Both the position numbers and the translations under genes were made by a program. A stretch of 64,000 nt of DNA, from assembly GCF_008808095.1 (NCBI RefSeq), contig NZ_CP023396.1, positions 744,001 to 808,000 of the forward strand, written 5' to 3'. Of the stretch, positions 30,839 through 38,263 are shown piece by piece (positions within the stretch are counted from its first letter, which is position 1; each line of letters starts with the position of its first letter). Origin of the DNA: Pseudoalteromonas ruthenica (lineage in GTDB: Bacteria; Pseudomonadota; Gammaproteobacteria; Enterobacterales; Alteromonadaceae). Under the pieces are notes generated by a model. That model saw only the letters and a list, made by a program, of their open reading frames with translations, had not been told where the DNA came from and did no database searches.

Positions 30839-31677
30839 CAGCGGATAAACGAGAATGCGTCAGCGTAATGGTTGGTGCGGGGCTAAGTATCGTAAGGGCT
30901 TGTCTGTTTGTTGGCATTGGCCGTTCGACCTTTTATCGCCCTGAACGAGACTGGCGTAAAGCAGATGCTGCTGTCATTGATGCTATCAATGCCGAGCTTG
31001 AGAAGTCGCCACGAGCAGGCTTCTGGAAGTGTTTTGGCCGAATGCGCTTCAAAGGCTTTCCCTTCAACCATAAGCGCGTTTATCGCGTGTATTGCCAGAT
31101 GGGGCTGAACCTAAAACGAAGAACGAAACGTGTGCTACCCAAGCGAATTGTTCAGCCCTTAGAAGTGCAGGAGCAAGCCAATCACCAATGGGCGCTCGAT
31201 TTTATGCATGACACATTGTATTGCGGTAAACGATTCAGAACGTTAAATGTGGTGGACGAAGGAACGCGAGAGTGCCTTGCAATTGAAGTGGATACCTCGT
31301 TGCCCGCTAGCCGTGTCGTACGCGTGTTAGAGCAGCTTAAGGCTGAGCGCGGATTACCGAATCAGCTGCGCGTAGATAATGGCCCAGAGTTAATATCGGC
31401 CACCCTGACTGATTGGTGCGAGGCCAATCACATTGAGCTGATGTATATCCAGCCTGGCAAGCCGCAGCAAAATGGCTTTGTTGAACGCTTTAACGGTTCA
31501 TTCCGCAGAGAGTTTCTTGATGCCTACTTGTTTGAGAATCTCAGCCAAGTGCGAGATATGGCTTGGTTCTGGCGATTGGATTATAACGAAGAAAGAACCC
31601 ATGAAAGTCTCGGAAACCTGCCACCGGCTGCTTACCGAGCAAAACTGGAAGATTCTAATTTAGAACTGTGTCATTAA
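30832..31677 (+). CDS. IS element B OrfB, DDE transposase
   Basis: 281 residues. DDE residues lie in HQWALDFMHDTL, LRVDNGPELIS and QNGFVERFNGSFRREF. Translated as an OrfAB fusion by frameshifting; the listed start is the frame's first possible codon and not necessarily used alone. Full length for the group, no internal stop. Confidence 0.93.
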   Translation: MVTADKRECVSVMVGAGLSIVRACLFVGIGRSTFYRPERDWRKADAAVIDAINAELEKSPRAGFWKCFGRMRFKGFPFNHKRVYRVYCQMGLNLKRRTKRVLPKRIVQPLEVQEQANHQWALDFMHDTLYCGKRFRTLNVVDEGTRECLAIEVDTSLPASRVVRVLEQLKAERGLPNQLRVDNGPELISATLTDWCEANHIELMYIQPGKPQQNGFVERFNGSFRREFLDAYLFENLSQVRDMAWFWRLDYNEERTHESLGNLPPAAYRAKLEDSNLELCH

Positions 31678-32498
31678 CGGGGAAGTGGACAAGCCGAAAG
31701 CCGAGCGATAAAGCACAGAAACATGCTGAGTTGGCCCATCATGTGAAAGAGGCTTATGAGGTCTTTAAGGCACGCTACGGCGCGCCCAGACTCACCTATG
31801 AACTCAATGCCAGCGGTGTTCGATGTAGCCTCAATACGGTCGCTAAAATTATGCAAGAGCTGGCTCTCAAGGCAAGAAATGGCAAGGCGTTTCGTTACAG
31901 TCGCAGCTGCTATTCAAACTCGAATGTAGAAGGGAATGTGCTTGCCCAGCAGTTCATCACAGAGCGTGCCAACAGGAAATGGGTATCAGATATCACTTAT
32001 ATCCGTGTTCGCGGCCAGTGGCTTTACCTGGCCGCTGTGATGGACCTGTTCTCAAGGGCGATTGTCGGTTGGGCATTAGACACGTCGATGACGGTCAAGC
32101 TGATTTCAGATGCTTTCAACATGGCACTGGCCCGCAGGGAGGTTAAACCAGGTTTGATGCTTCACTCAGATAGAGGCGTGCAGTACCGCGCGGTGGCCTA
32201 TCAGGATTTAGTGCGTTCATCAGGTGCGATAATCAGCATGAGCCGAAAGAGCAATTGCTGGGATAATGCGGTGATGGAATCCTTCTTCAGTCGTCTCAAA
32301 GTTGAGCTGATTTATGCCGAGATATTCCACTCGATACAACATGTTAAATCCTGTATGTTTGAATACATTGAAATATTTTATAACCGCAAACGACGTCACT
32401 CAGCGTTAGGCTATCTCAGCCCGCTGGAGTATGAACAACGGTTTGCGTAATAACCTGTCTACTTTTGATGGGGAAGACCATTGCCTCAAGGATGGTTC

Positions 32499-32828
32499 AT
32501 GTTTCAAACTCTGGTTATTTGCCTCTTTATTTTGTCTATCTTGGCATTCATAAAAAGTGTAAGTGTTTTCGTAGAAACATGGAAAGCTGAAGCACCAATG
32601 CATTGGCGAGAGTGGAACGAGCCAGAATTCATAGATCTTTACAGACAAATGTTCACATATCTGTGGCCTGTAATTTTCGGTAAAGCGTGTGAAGATGCAA
32701 ATTCCGACTTACTTGTTAAAAAGCGAAATGATATTAGGTTCACTTTAATTCTCGTTGTTTTATTGTTTATCGCTGGTACTGCTTTTAATGGTTTTTCCTT
32801 TGAAGTGTCACCTCGTTGGGTAAACTAA
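32499..32828 (+). CDS. Cassette 2 gene: small two-helix membrane protein
   Basis: 109 residues, unrecognised. Hydrophobic helices at about 3-25 and 83-100 flank a polar region (WKAEAPMHWREWNEPEFIDLYRQ). Start ATG at 32499 has AAGGA seven bases upstream; the frame also allows TTG at 32481. The cassette's original 5' junction is now separated from attC1 by IS element A, so any cassette promoter from the left is interrupted. Followed by attC2 six bases after its stop. Confidence 0.75.
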   Translation: MFQTLVICLFILSILAFIKSVSVFVETWKAEAPMHWREWNEPEFIDLYRQMFTYLWPVIFGKACEDANSDLLVKKRNDIRFTLILVVLLFIAGTAFNGFSFEVSPRWVN

Positions 32829-32833
32829 ACGGC

Positions 32834-32933
32834 AACTAACAAGTTACTCAAAAGGACGCAAAACGCTTGGCTTGCGCTCCTTCGTCGCTAATTTTAGCCA
32901 AGCATTAATGCGCCCATTAGTAAGGCGTTATGC
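32834..32933 (+). repeat. attC site 2
   Basis: About 100 bp ending GGCGTTATGC. The inner stem CGCTTGGCTTGCGC ... TTTTAGCCAAGC is shared almost exactly with attC5, forming one attC family. Confidence 0.88.
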
Positions 32934-32951
32934 GGTGTCAGAGTATTGCAC

Positions 32952-33389
32952 ATGGATTATGTGAATTATCATTTTGAAGAAACGTTGAAGCTTTTGGTGA
33001 TTCTGTCATTACCTGCAGAAAAGCAGATTGAAGCTTTTGGCTTTGGTAATACAGAAGAAGAAATTGCTATAGATTATGAGCAGCATTATAAAGAAAATGA
33101 GCTTAAATTTATTGAGCATGGCCTCATAACAAATGAGCAGGCGTCACTTCTAAGTAAGATTGATTCATTCTTTGAGGTCAGGAGTAACACAGATAATGAC
33201 GCGTTTTGGAGTGGTATTGAAAATCACTCGGACTGGGAAATTCTTCGAACAATGGCGTCTAATTCTTTGGGTGCTCTTGGCAAAAGTAATCTAGGTGTTT
33301 CAGTTAAAATCACCAATGAATACAGTAAAATTACAGGCGGTTTGGTAATTCAAAAAATAGTGGTTGATCTGGTTGAAAACAGCGCATAA
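32952..33389 (+). CDS. Cassette 3 gene: hypothetical protein
   Basis: 145 residues, acidic, predicted soluble, beginning MDYVNYHFEETLKLLVILSL. I do not recognise it; residues 70-130 read like a small helical protein, and size and placement resemble many orphan cassette products. TTG at 32946 is an alternative start. The stop overlaps the R'' box of attC3, as is common in cassettes. Confidence 0.75.
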   Translation: MDYVNYHFEETLKLLVILSLPAEKQIEAFGFGNTEEEIAIDYEQHYKENELKFIEHGLITNEQASLLSKIDSFFEVRSNTDNDAFWSGIENHSDWEILRTMASNSLGALGKSNLGVSVKITNEYSKITGGLVIQKIVVDLVENSA

Positions 33390-33492
33390 CAAACGGCTGC
33401 ATTTGACCGTCAACATTCCGTTAGTTTTTTATTGACGCTACGCTAACAAAAAACCAACTCCATATTTCCGGCAAATGAGCCGGGCGTTAGGT
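33384..33492 (+). repeat. attC site 3
   Basis: Begins GCATAACAAACGG and ends GGGCGTTAGGT, a perfect GTTRRRY core. The inner stem is TTAGTTTTTTATTGACG with TAACAAAAAACCAAC. About 109 bp. Confidence 0.88.
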
Positions 33493-33505
33493 AAAAGAGG
33501 TTTAA

Positions 33506-33847
33506 ATGGAATTAAGTTTTCAAACAGAATCCGTGGCTTTATTTTTTTTAGTACTTTTCTTATTAACGGTTTTGCCGGTAAAAATAGGTGCTACACTCTT
33601 TGGTGCTGAAAATAATGAATTTAAATATTGCGCTATTTCGGTGTTTATAGGCACTCTACTAGCTGTTGTTTGTTCAAAGTTAATTGGTGGGCTATCAGGT
33701 TTGCTTGCAAGCTACATAGCCGTTTCTTTTGTTTATTCAAGAGTTCTCGGCTTATCTTTATTGTGGTCTTTTCTTTTTACTTTCGGTGTTTTCCTTATTC
33801 AAGTAGCTATAGCCCAAGCCCTTACAAGGTTTGGTATTTTTACCTAA
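33506..33847 (+). CDS. Cassette 4 gene: small integral membrane protein
   Basis: 113 residues with three or four hydrophobic helices (about 8-30, 42-63, 66-82 and 85-108) and no recognised motif. ATG follows AGAGG by five bases. Such membrane proteins are frequent among sedentary integron cassettes. Stop overlaps attC4. Confidence 0.75.
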   Translation: MELSFQTESVALFFLVLFLLTVLPVKIGATLFGAENNEFKYCAISVFIGTLLAVVCSKLIGGLSGLLASYIAVSFVYSRVLGLSLLWSFLFTFGVFLIQVAIAQALTRFGIFT

Positions 33848-33943
33848 CAATGTTGTAAACGCGGACAAATAACAGTTGGCTTTGTTCGTGCGTCACAAAT
33901 TTTAGCCAACTATTATCAGCCGGTTACAACGGCGTTGTTATAC
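33842..33943 (+). repeat. attC site 4
   Basis: Starts ACCTAAC (perfect RYYYAAC) and ends CGTTGTTATAC. Outer arms AACAATGTTGTAAACG / GGTTACAACGGCGTTGTT pair imperfectly; inner stem AGTTGGCT / AGCCAACT is perfect. Confidence 0.86.
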
Positions 33944-33976
33944 GTTTCTCAAAATTGGTACCGAGGAAGTTAAAAT

Positions 33977-34201
33977 ATGAATTTGAAGCAATTTTTAGCT
34001 CTACCAGAAGAGCACTTTATAGATGCTGAGTCTGCAACTAAGTTAAATTTAGATCTATCAACTAAAACTATAGGCGATATTCCAACTGAAAAACGCGCAT
34101 TAGTTAGCGAATATCTCTTAAATGCTCTAAATATGAATTCTGTTGAAAGCAATATAAAACCAGCTCTTGATAATCTGTTAACTGAGTTACAAAATGTATA
34201 A
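33977..34201 (+). CDS. Cassette 5 gene: 74-residue hypothetical protein
   Basis: Small acidic protein beginning MNLKQFLALPEEHFIDAESATKL, probably helical, with no signal peptide or membrane segment. GAGGAAG lies about eight bases before the ATG. I do not recognise a family; no adjacent partner suggests a toxin-antitoxin pair. The stop is inside attC5. Confidence 0.72.
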   Translation: MNLKQFLALPEEHFIDAESATKLNLDLSTKTIGDIPTEKRALVSEYLLNALNMNSVESNIKPALDNLLTELQNV

Positions 34202-34296
34202 CAAAGCCATTATGGCAGGGACGCAAAACGCTTGGCTTGCGCTCATTCTTCGCTAATTTTAGCCAAGCATTTTTGCTCCCAATAGCGGCGTTATGT
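34196..34296 (+). repeat. attC site 5
   Basis: Starts GTATAAC and ends GCGGCGTTATGT. Shares the CGCAAAACGCTTGGCTTGCG core with attC2, though the cassettes they end are unrelated. Confidence 0.88.
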
Positions 34297-34310
34297 TTAA
34301 AGAGGCATGG

Positions 34311-35024
34311 ATGAGAATACTGTTGATAATTTTGACTATGTTCTACACATGTTTGAGCTGGTCTCAGAATCTCCCAGAGAATGCATCAAAAAATCCATTT
34401 GGAGGCGGTTGGAAGTGTGATCGGGGGTATTACAAATCTGGGCAGAAATGCTTGAAGGTTCAAGTCCCTGAAAATGCGAGTATTGATGTATATGGCAGTG
34501 GCTGGAAGTGCAATAGAGGCTTCAAAAGAGCGGGTAGCTCATGCAAGGCCATGACTGAGCAAGAATTCCAGAGACAAATGGAGCTTGAAAAAGCGGCTAT
34601 TGCCGAAATGCAACGCCGAAGAGCCCAAGGGGTGAGCGGTGATGACTGCGATACAGAGTACAAAACAAACGCTGAAGTTTGTGTTGAAATTACTGGGGGC
34701 GATATAGATTGTAACGAAAGCTATTCTGGTAATTATTATAATGATTGTGACGTTTCGCTTAACTATGAAGTAAGCACCGATTACAGCGGCGGTGCATATC
34801 TGGACGTTGAAGTCGAATGCACGGTTGAGATTGAATATAAGGGCAGAAACACTTATTCAACTCAATCAGACTCAAGTTATGAAGATGAGTCTCATGATTT
34901 ATATGCTCACGATAGTGGTAGGGAAACTCTTACTTTCAACTTCTCATTTGGGTCTTATCAAGAGATCACGAGCGCAAAAATAAGTAGTGCGGTGTGTGAA
35001 ATTGATAGCGTGGATATGTACTAA
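34311..35024 (+). CDS. Cassette 6 gene: secreted protein with paired Cys-rich repeats
   Basis: 237 residues. Signal peptide MRILLIILTMFYTCLSWSQ. Two tandem repeats follow, PENAS-x5-GGGWKCDRGYYKSGQKC and PENAS-x5-GSGWKCNRGFKRAGSSC, each with paired cysteines. A charged helix (about 85-108) and a Cys-containing C-terminal domain rich in Tyr, Ser and acidic residues come next. ATG at 34311 has AGAGG upstream; an in-frame ATG at 34293 lies in the attC5 core. The GW-C-GY-C repeat occurs in other bacterial secreted proteins of unknown role. It is the last cassette. Confidence 0.8.
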   Translation: MRILLIILTMFYTCLSWSQNLPENASKNPFGGGWKCDRGYYKSGQKCLKVQVPENASIDVYGSGWKCNRGFKRAGSSCKAMTEQEFQRQMELEKAAIAEMQRRRAQGVSGDDCDTEYKTNAEVCVEITGGDIDCNESYSGNYYNDCDVSLNYEVSTDYSGGAYLDVEVECTVEIEYKGRNTYSTQSDSSYEDESHDLYAHDSGRETLTFNFSFGSYQEITSAKISSAVCEIDSVDMY

Positions 35025-35096
35025 ACATAACAAGGCGCTGCTGTCGGAAAAATTTTTCGCTGCGCTCCAAATTTGCCGCAGAGCGCAGCGTTACCG
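35025..35096 (+). repeat. attC site 6 (last)
   Basis: Starts ACATAAC and ends GCAGCGTTACC. Nearly the same as attC1. No cassette gene follows; 35097-35240 has no ORF, only a G8 run near 35131. Confidence 0.88.
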
Positions 35097-35240
35097 AATA
35101 AATACTCTAACGTGTTTCTGTCCAAAAATGGGGGGGGTTGAAAGTCAGATTATTTAATTGGTTGTATGATGCACTAGCCGAACGACTGAAAATGCACAAA
35201 AGGGGCACGCGAGGGTCAATATCTGGAAAATAAGGAACTT

Positions 35241-35345
35241 TTTGTCAGCTTTTACTTCAAACTTATGTCAACTTATAATTCCATAAAATCCAGATACAGC
35301 CCGGAACAAGGGCTCGTACTATGTCAACTTATACTTCAAACAAGC
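35241..35345 (-). repeat. Distal transposon end with three TnsB-like sites
   Basis: Sites in inverted orientation: 35241-35257 (TTTGTCAGCTTTTACTT), 35264-35280 (TATGTCAACTTATAATT) and outermost 35320-35336 (TATGTCAACTTATACTT), the last followed by CAAACAAGC. The first two are 23 bp apart, the spacing of the ffs-proximal end; the third is 56 bp further out. Dense sites at one end and dispersed sites at the other is the Tn7 pattern. Confidence 0.8.
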
Positions 35346-35350
35346 TCACT

Positions 35351-35390
35351 GAAAAAGCACAGCTGGCTCTGTCTTCTAGCCAGCTGTTTC
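35351..35390 (-). terminator. Terminator after hmp, probably also the ancestral ffs terminator
   Basis: Perfect ten-base stem ACAGCTGGCT / AGCCAGCTGT. On the minus strand it is followed by GCTTTTTC and ends the NO-detoxification operon. On the plus strand it is followed by TTTCAATTTC. It begins six bases beyond the mobile element. Before insertion it would have stood a few bases after ffs. Confidence 0.8.
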
Positions 35391-35422
35391 AATTTCAATA
35401 GCCCATCATGTAACCAAATCAG

Positions 35423-36604
35423 TTAAAGCTCAGCGTGTGGGCCAAACACTTCGTAGTGTATACGATGATCACTCACCCCCAGGGCGATTAAGTGGGTTTT
35501 TACAAACTTCATAAAGGCCAGCGGTCCACATACGTAAAAATCACCATCGTCGATGGACAGAGTGATAGCTGAGAAGTTCATGAAGCCGTTAAATGTATTT
35601 ACCATGTCGCCTGACTCGTGGTTATACCAGGTCGCATGTTGCCAGTGGTGGTGCGCGCATAGCTTTTCAGTGTGCTGAGCGAACGAGTGTTGAGCACGGG
35701 TTTCGCAAGCATGGAGATAGGTCACTGGGAAGGGGTAATTACGCTCGGCAAGGGTTTCTAACATGGCTTGCATGGGCGTTACGCCTACGCCTGCAGAAAT
35801 TAATACCACAGGGGCTTGTCGGTCTTGCCAGAAAAAATCTCCCGTTGGTGCATGTAAGTCAACGATGTCGCCAAGTTTAAGATGATCATGTAGGAAGTTC
35901 GACATGACTCCTGTATGTTCCCCCACCTCACGCTTGACCGAAATGCGGTAACTTTTGCCGTTTGCTGTGCTCGATAGCGAGTATTGGCGGATTTCGGTGT
36001 GAGCCGAAGTAGAGGGCTTAAGCTCGATAGCAATGTATTGCCCGGGTTTGAAGTCCATAACTGCTTGCTGATCAACGGGCTCGAACGTAAAGCTGGTGAC
36101 CAGCTGTGATTCCTTTACCTTGTGAGTCAAGCTAAAGGCGCGCTTGCCGCGCCAGCCACCGCTTGCTTGCTCGCGAGCTGTATACAGTGCCTGCTCACGC
36201 TGAGTAAACAGTTGTGCCAACACCGCATAGGCAGCGCGCCAAGCCTGCTCAACCTCACAACTAAAGCGGTCACCTAGCAGCTCGCGCATGGTTTCAATTA
36301 AGTGATGGCCAACGATGTGGTAATCATCAGGCTGTATGTTAAAGCTCACATGCTTGTTAGCAATACGCTCCACGGCGTGCTTGAGTACAGCGACATTATC
36401 AAGGTTGTTAGCATAGGCCATTATAGCTTCAAATAGTGCCACTTTCTGGCGCCCTGAATGTTGATTACTTAAGTTAAATACGTCTTTTAATTCAGGGTTA
36501 TGGGTAAACATCCGTTGATAAAAATGATCGGTCACTGTCGGCCCTGCTGCACTTATTAAGGGCAGCGTTGATTTAACTGTATTGATGTGGTGTGAAGATA
36601 ACAT
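35423..36604 (-). CDS. hmp: Hmp, flavohemoglobin nitric oxide dioxygenase
   Basis: 393 residues, E. coli-like length. Globin domain (1-138) with proximal His in VERIANKHVSFNI; FAD-binding domain with RQYSLSS near 205; NAD-binding domain with VVLISAGVGVTPMQAML near 270 and the C-terminal VCGPLAFM. It turns NO into nitrate with O2 and NADH in the cytosol. Last gene of the operon 38089-35423 behind nnrS, and divergent from norR, so it belongs to a NorR-controlled NO response. Confidence 0.95.
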   Translation of the reverse strand: MLSSHHINTVKSTLPLISAAGPTVTDHFYQRMFTHNPELKDVFNLSNQHSGRQKVALFEAIMAYANNLDNVAVLKHAVERIANKHVSFNIQPDDYHIVGHHLIETMRELLGDRFSCEVEQAWRAAYAVLAQLFTQREQALYTAREQASGGWRGKRAFSLTHKVKESQLVTSFTFEPVDQQAVMDFKPGQYIAIELKPSTSAHTEIRQYSLSSTANGKSYRISVKREVGEHTGVMSNFLHDHLKLGDIVDLHAPTGDFFWQDRQAPVVLISAGVGVTPMQAMLETLAERNYPFPVTYLHACETRAQHSFAQHTEKLCAHHHWQHATWYNHESGDMVNTFNGFMNFSAITLSIDDGDFYVCGPLAFMKFVKTHLIALGVSDHRIHYEVFGPHAEL

Positions 36605-36619
36605 GCATACTCCGCAAGG

Positions 36620-37816
36620 TTATTGGCGCGGTGCACTGAGCACCGGCCAGTAGATGAAAAAGAAAATCGTGAATGAAGCAACCCAAAGCGCCGCGCTCAA
36701 GGCCCAGCCTACAAATGCATGGCCAGTCAACGTCAGAGTAAAGCGCAGCAATGTAGCCCCAACCAAGCATATAAAAGCGGCTGTGATCTGGGGTTTAACG
36801 TTGAGTTTGCGCCCTGTGTGCCCTAACGAGACGCGACTTATCATCGCGAGAATCATCAAACCAATGGCGCCGAGGGTGATTAGGTGCAGGGCGTTGCTAA
36901 AGAGTAATGTGTCGATGTAGTAACTCAGACCCAGCGCAATAAGCCCGAGCCCCATAAAGGCGTATGCGCTATGCAGCGACCACAGCAAAGGAATGGTGAA
37001 GGTACTTAAGCTAGACCACGGTTTCATACGAATAAGGTGCACGCATCCTGTGCCTATCAACAATATGGCTGGAGAAAAGGGCAATAATTCGAAGTGACTG
37101 GTGATAAACACAACCAGGCAAGTGACCGTGAGTGGCAGCTGTATTTTCTCTGCCCATATCATCGGTGTTTGGGCATCAATATTTGCACCGCGAGCCGTAA
37201 AAAATGGGATCACCCGGCCGCCAACGACCCCAATGAGAAGCGTAAACAGCAATACAGCTGAGCGGATAAGGTGCAACGCGATTAAATGCTCACCCATGAG
37301 CGCGAGCACCAAGGTGGCTGCGTTTAGTGTCGCCAGTGCCAAGAGCATGGGCACGAAAAGGTAGTTGCGTACATTGCGCGCGCTGAAAACGAGACGCGTA
37401 AAGGTGAACACTATGGCGGCCCACCATAAAAGCGACATAATTAACGCGGCGATAATAGTGGTGTGCGTGTTAGTAAATACCAGTATACGAATACACACCC
37501 AAAGTAACAGTAAAGCTGCCACGGGGAGGCCCGTTATACTGGGCAACCCTGTCCATGTTTGCACCGCCGTCATTATAAAACCAACGGCGATGAGCGCTGC
37601 AAAACCAAAGATCATTTCATGACTGTGCCACAGCACGGCTGGCAATATTGGTTGCGGTAAAGTGATGAACCCGGCCAGCATCGCTGCCCATAAGGCAATG
37701 GCTGTCGCCGCAAATAGCGCGCCAGTTAAGAAAAATGAGCGAAACGCTAATTGCCAAAACGGATGGTGAAAGCCAATTTGTTTATTGTCGGGTGTGTTGG
37801 GTTCTTGTATTTGCAT
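36620..37816 (-). CDS. nnrS: NnrS family membrane protein
   Basis: 398 residues with about 12 transmembrane helices. Family segments LWHSHEMIFGFAALIAVGFIMTAVQTWTG and GGRVIPFFTARGAN are clear. NnrS proteins are heme- and copper-containing and protect against NO-driven iron stress. The gene lies 15 bases upstream of hmp and abuts the small gene at 37817-38089 with no gap. Confidence 0.93.
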   Translation of the reverse strand: MQIQEPNTPDNKQIGFHHPFWQLAFRSFFLTGALFAATAIALWAAMLAGFITLPQPILPAVLWHSHEMIFGFAALIAVGFIMTAVQTWTGLPSITGLPVAALLLLWVCIRILVFTNTHTTIIAALIMSLLWWAAIVFTFTRLVFSARNVRNYLFVPMLLALATLNAATLVLALMGEHLIALHLIRSAVLLFTLLIGVVGGRVIPFFTARGANIDAQTPMIWAEKIQLPLTVTCLVVFITSHFELLPFSPAILLIGTGCVHLIRMKPWSSLSTFTIPLLWSLHSAYAFMGLGLIALGLSYYIDTLLFSNALHLITLGAIGLMILAMISRVSLGHTGRKLNVKPQITAAFICLVGATLLRFTLTLTGHAFVGWALSAALWVASFTIFFFIYWPVLSAPRQ

Positions 37817-38089
37817 TTAAAACACCCTGTAGCCCAAGCCATAAACGCCGACACAACGCACCACATACGCCAACTTAAAGATTGCCGCGAACACTATGGT
37901 GCCGATATGGGCAGTTATCTGCATGGAGATGGGTAAATATGAGTCGAAATAAAAGCTCATTAATAGGCTGCAAATAACGAGGCCAAGTGACAACACCATG
38001 CTCCAGTTAGCAGCAATAATGCATTTTTGAAAGCTTAACTGTGCCCCCTCAAGTGCATGATTAGTGGGAAGAACAAACTGCGAGTACAT
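37817..38089 (-). CDS. Small membrane protein of the NO-response operon
   Basis: 90 residues with two hydrophobic helices (about 27-47 and 54-75), starting MYSQFVLPTNHALEGAQLSFQKC. First gene of the operon with nnrS and hmp, directly behind the sigma-54-like promoter. Its stop is contiguous with the nnrS start, so it is co-translated. I do not know a function; a role in NO response is inferred from position. Confidence 0.82.
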   Translation of the reverse strand: MYSQFVLPTNHALEGAQLSFQKCIIAANWSMVLSLGLVICSLLMSFYFDSYLPISMQITAHIGTIVFAAIFKLAYVVRCVGVYGLGYRVF

Positions 38090-38122
38090 AGGCGCTCCTA
38101 CAAATGAATCTATTGGAGCTAT

Positions 38123-38229
38123 ATCAAAACTAGTGCCATCTTTTTAAGTTGTTGATAAATATAAGGTATCTAATGAATCAGATTGTTTTTGTGTCATTAA
38201 GACATACTTGTTATGCGTGTCTTAATGAC
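38123..38229 (-). promoter_or_regulatory. NorR sites and sigma-54-like promoter for the NO operon
   Basis: Minus strand TGGCACTAGTTTTGAT (38123-38138) resembles the -24/-12 consensus, with GA where GC is usual. Upstream, GTCATTAAGAC (38193-38203) and GTCTTAATGAC (38219-38229) both fit the NorR pattern GT-N7-AC and form a 12-bp inverted repeat with a 13-base spacer. E. coli has three such sites; I could not find a third. Confidence 0.8.
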
Positions 38230-38263
38230 TACAATAAAGTTAAAATGATTTCGGGCCACGTAT

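Larger units (their letters stand above)
30500..31691 (+). mobile_element. IS3-family element B (IS407-group type), complete, nested in element A
   Basis: 1192 bp with inverted ends starting TGTCCACTTCCC on both sides and a 4-bp target duplication AGCC (30496-30499 and 31692-31695), the duplication length usual for the IS407 group. It contains intact OrfA and OrfB with a frameshift site, so it may be active. It entered OrfB of element A. Confidence 0.92.
30366..32450 (+). pseudogene. IS element A OrfB, split by insertion of element B
   Basis: The frame runs from the frameshift site to 30499 (ending SRSGFYRYLS), is broken by element B, and resumes at 31696 (RKPSDKAQKHAEL) to 32450. The second part carries the DDE triad: WVSDITYIR, LMLHSDRGVQY and NAVMESFFSRLKVEL. 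Joining the parts across one copy of the AGCC duplication gives an uninterrupted transposase. As it stands the protein cannot be made whole. Confidence 0.88.
30036..32480 (+). mobile_element. IS3-family element A (host of element B)
   Basis: Inverted ends AGGACTTACCC / TGGTCTTCCCC continuing into a shared AAAAGTAGACA, flanked by a 4-bp duplication TTGC (30032-30035 and 32481-32484). It inserted at the start of the second cassette, right after the attC1 junction. It codes for OrfA and a DDE OrfB, the latter split by element B. Removing B restores the frame, so A was intact when B landed. IS3-subgroup membership is from the OrfA/OrfB sequence type. Confidence 0.88.
25958..35345. mobile_element. 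Non-autonomous Tn7-like (I-F3 CAST-type) element carrying an integron
   Basis: The outer ends form an imperfect inverted repeat. The left, from 25960, reads TTGTTTGAAGT, two differing bases, AAGTTGACATA; the right reads the same on the minus strand from 35343, with 22 of 24 positions identical. Further copies of the AAGTTGACATA-type site lie inside each end, as TnsB sites do in Tn7 relatives. The element sits 16 bp after ffs, a known I-F3 attachment gene. It holds a one-spacer CRISPR aimed at ffs, an integron and two IS, but no tns, tniQ or cas gene. The outermost two bases at the right (GC, where CA is expected) and the flanks (CCCCT / TCACT) do not give a perfect duplication, so the element is old or the end has decayed. 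Confidence 0.82.

Noticed and set aside
33977-34201. Cassette 5 as an antitoxin or toxin
   Set aside because: No partner gene and no recognisable motif.
37101-37936. Plus-strand ORFs across nnrS
   Set aside because: They are mirror frames of a well-supported minus-strand membrane protein and lack ribosome sites.
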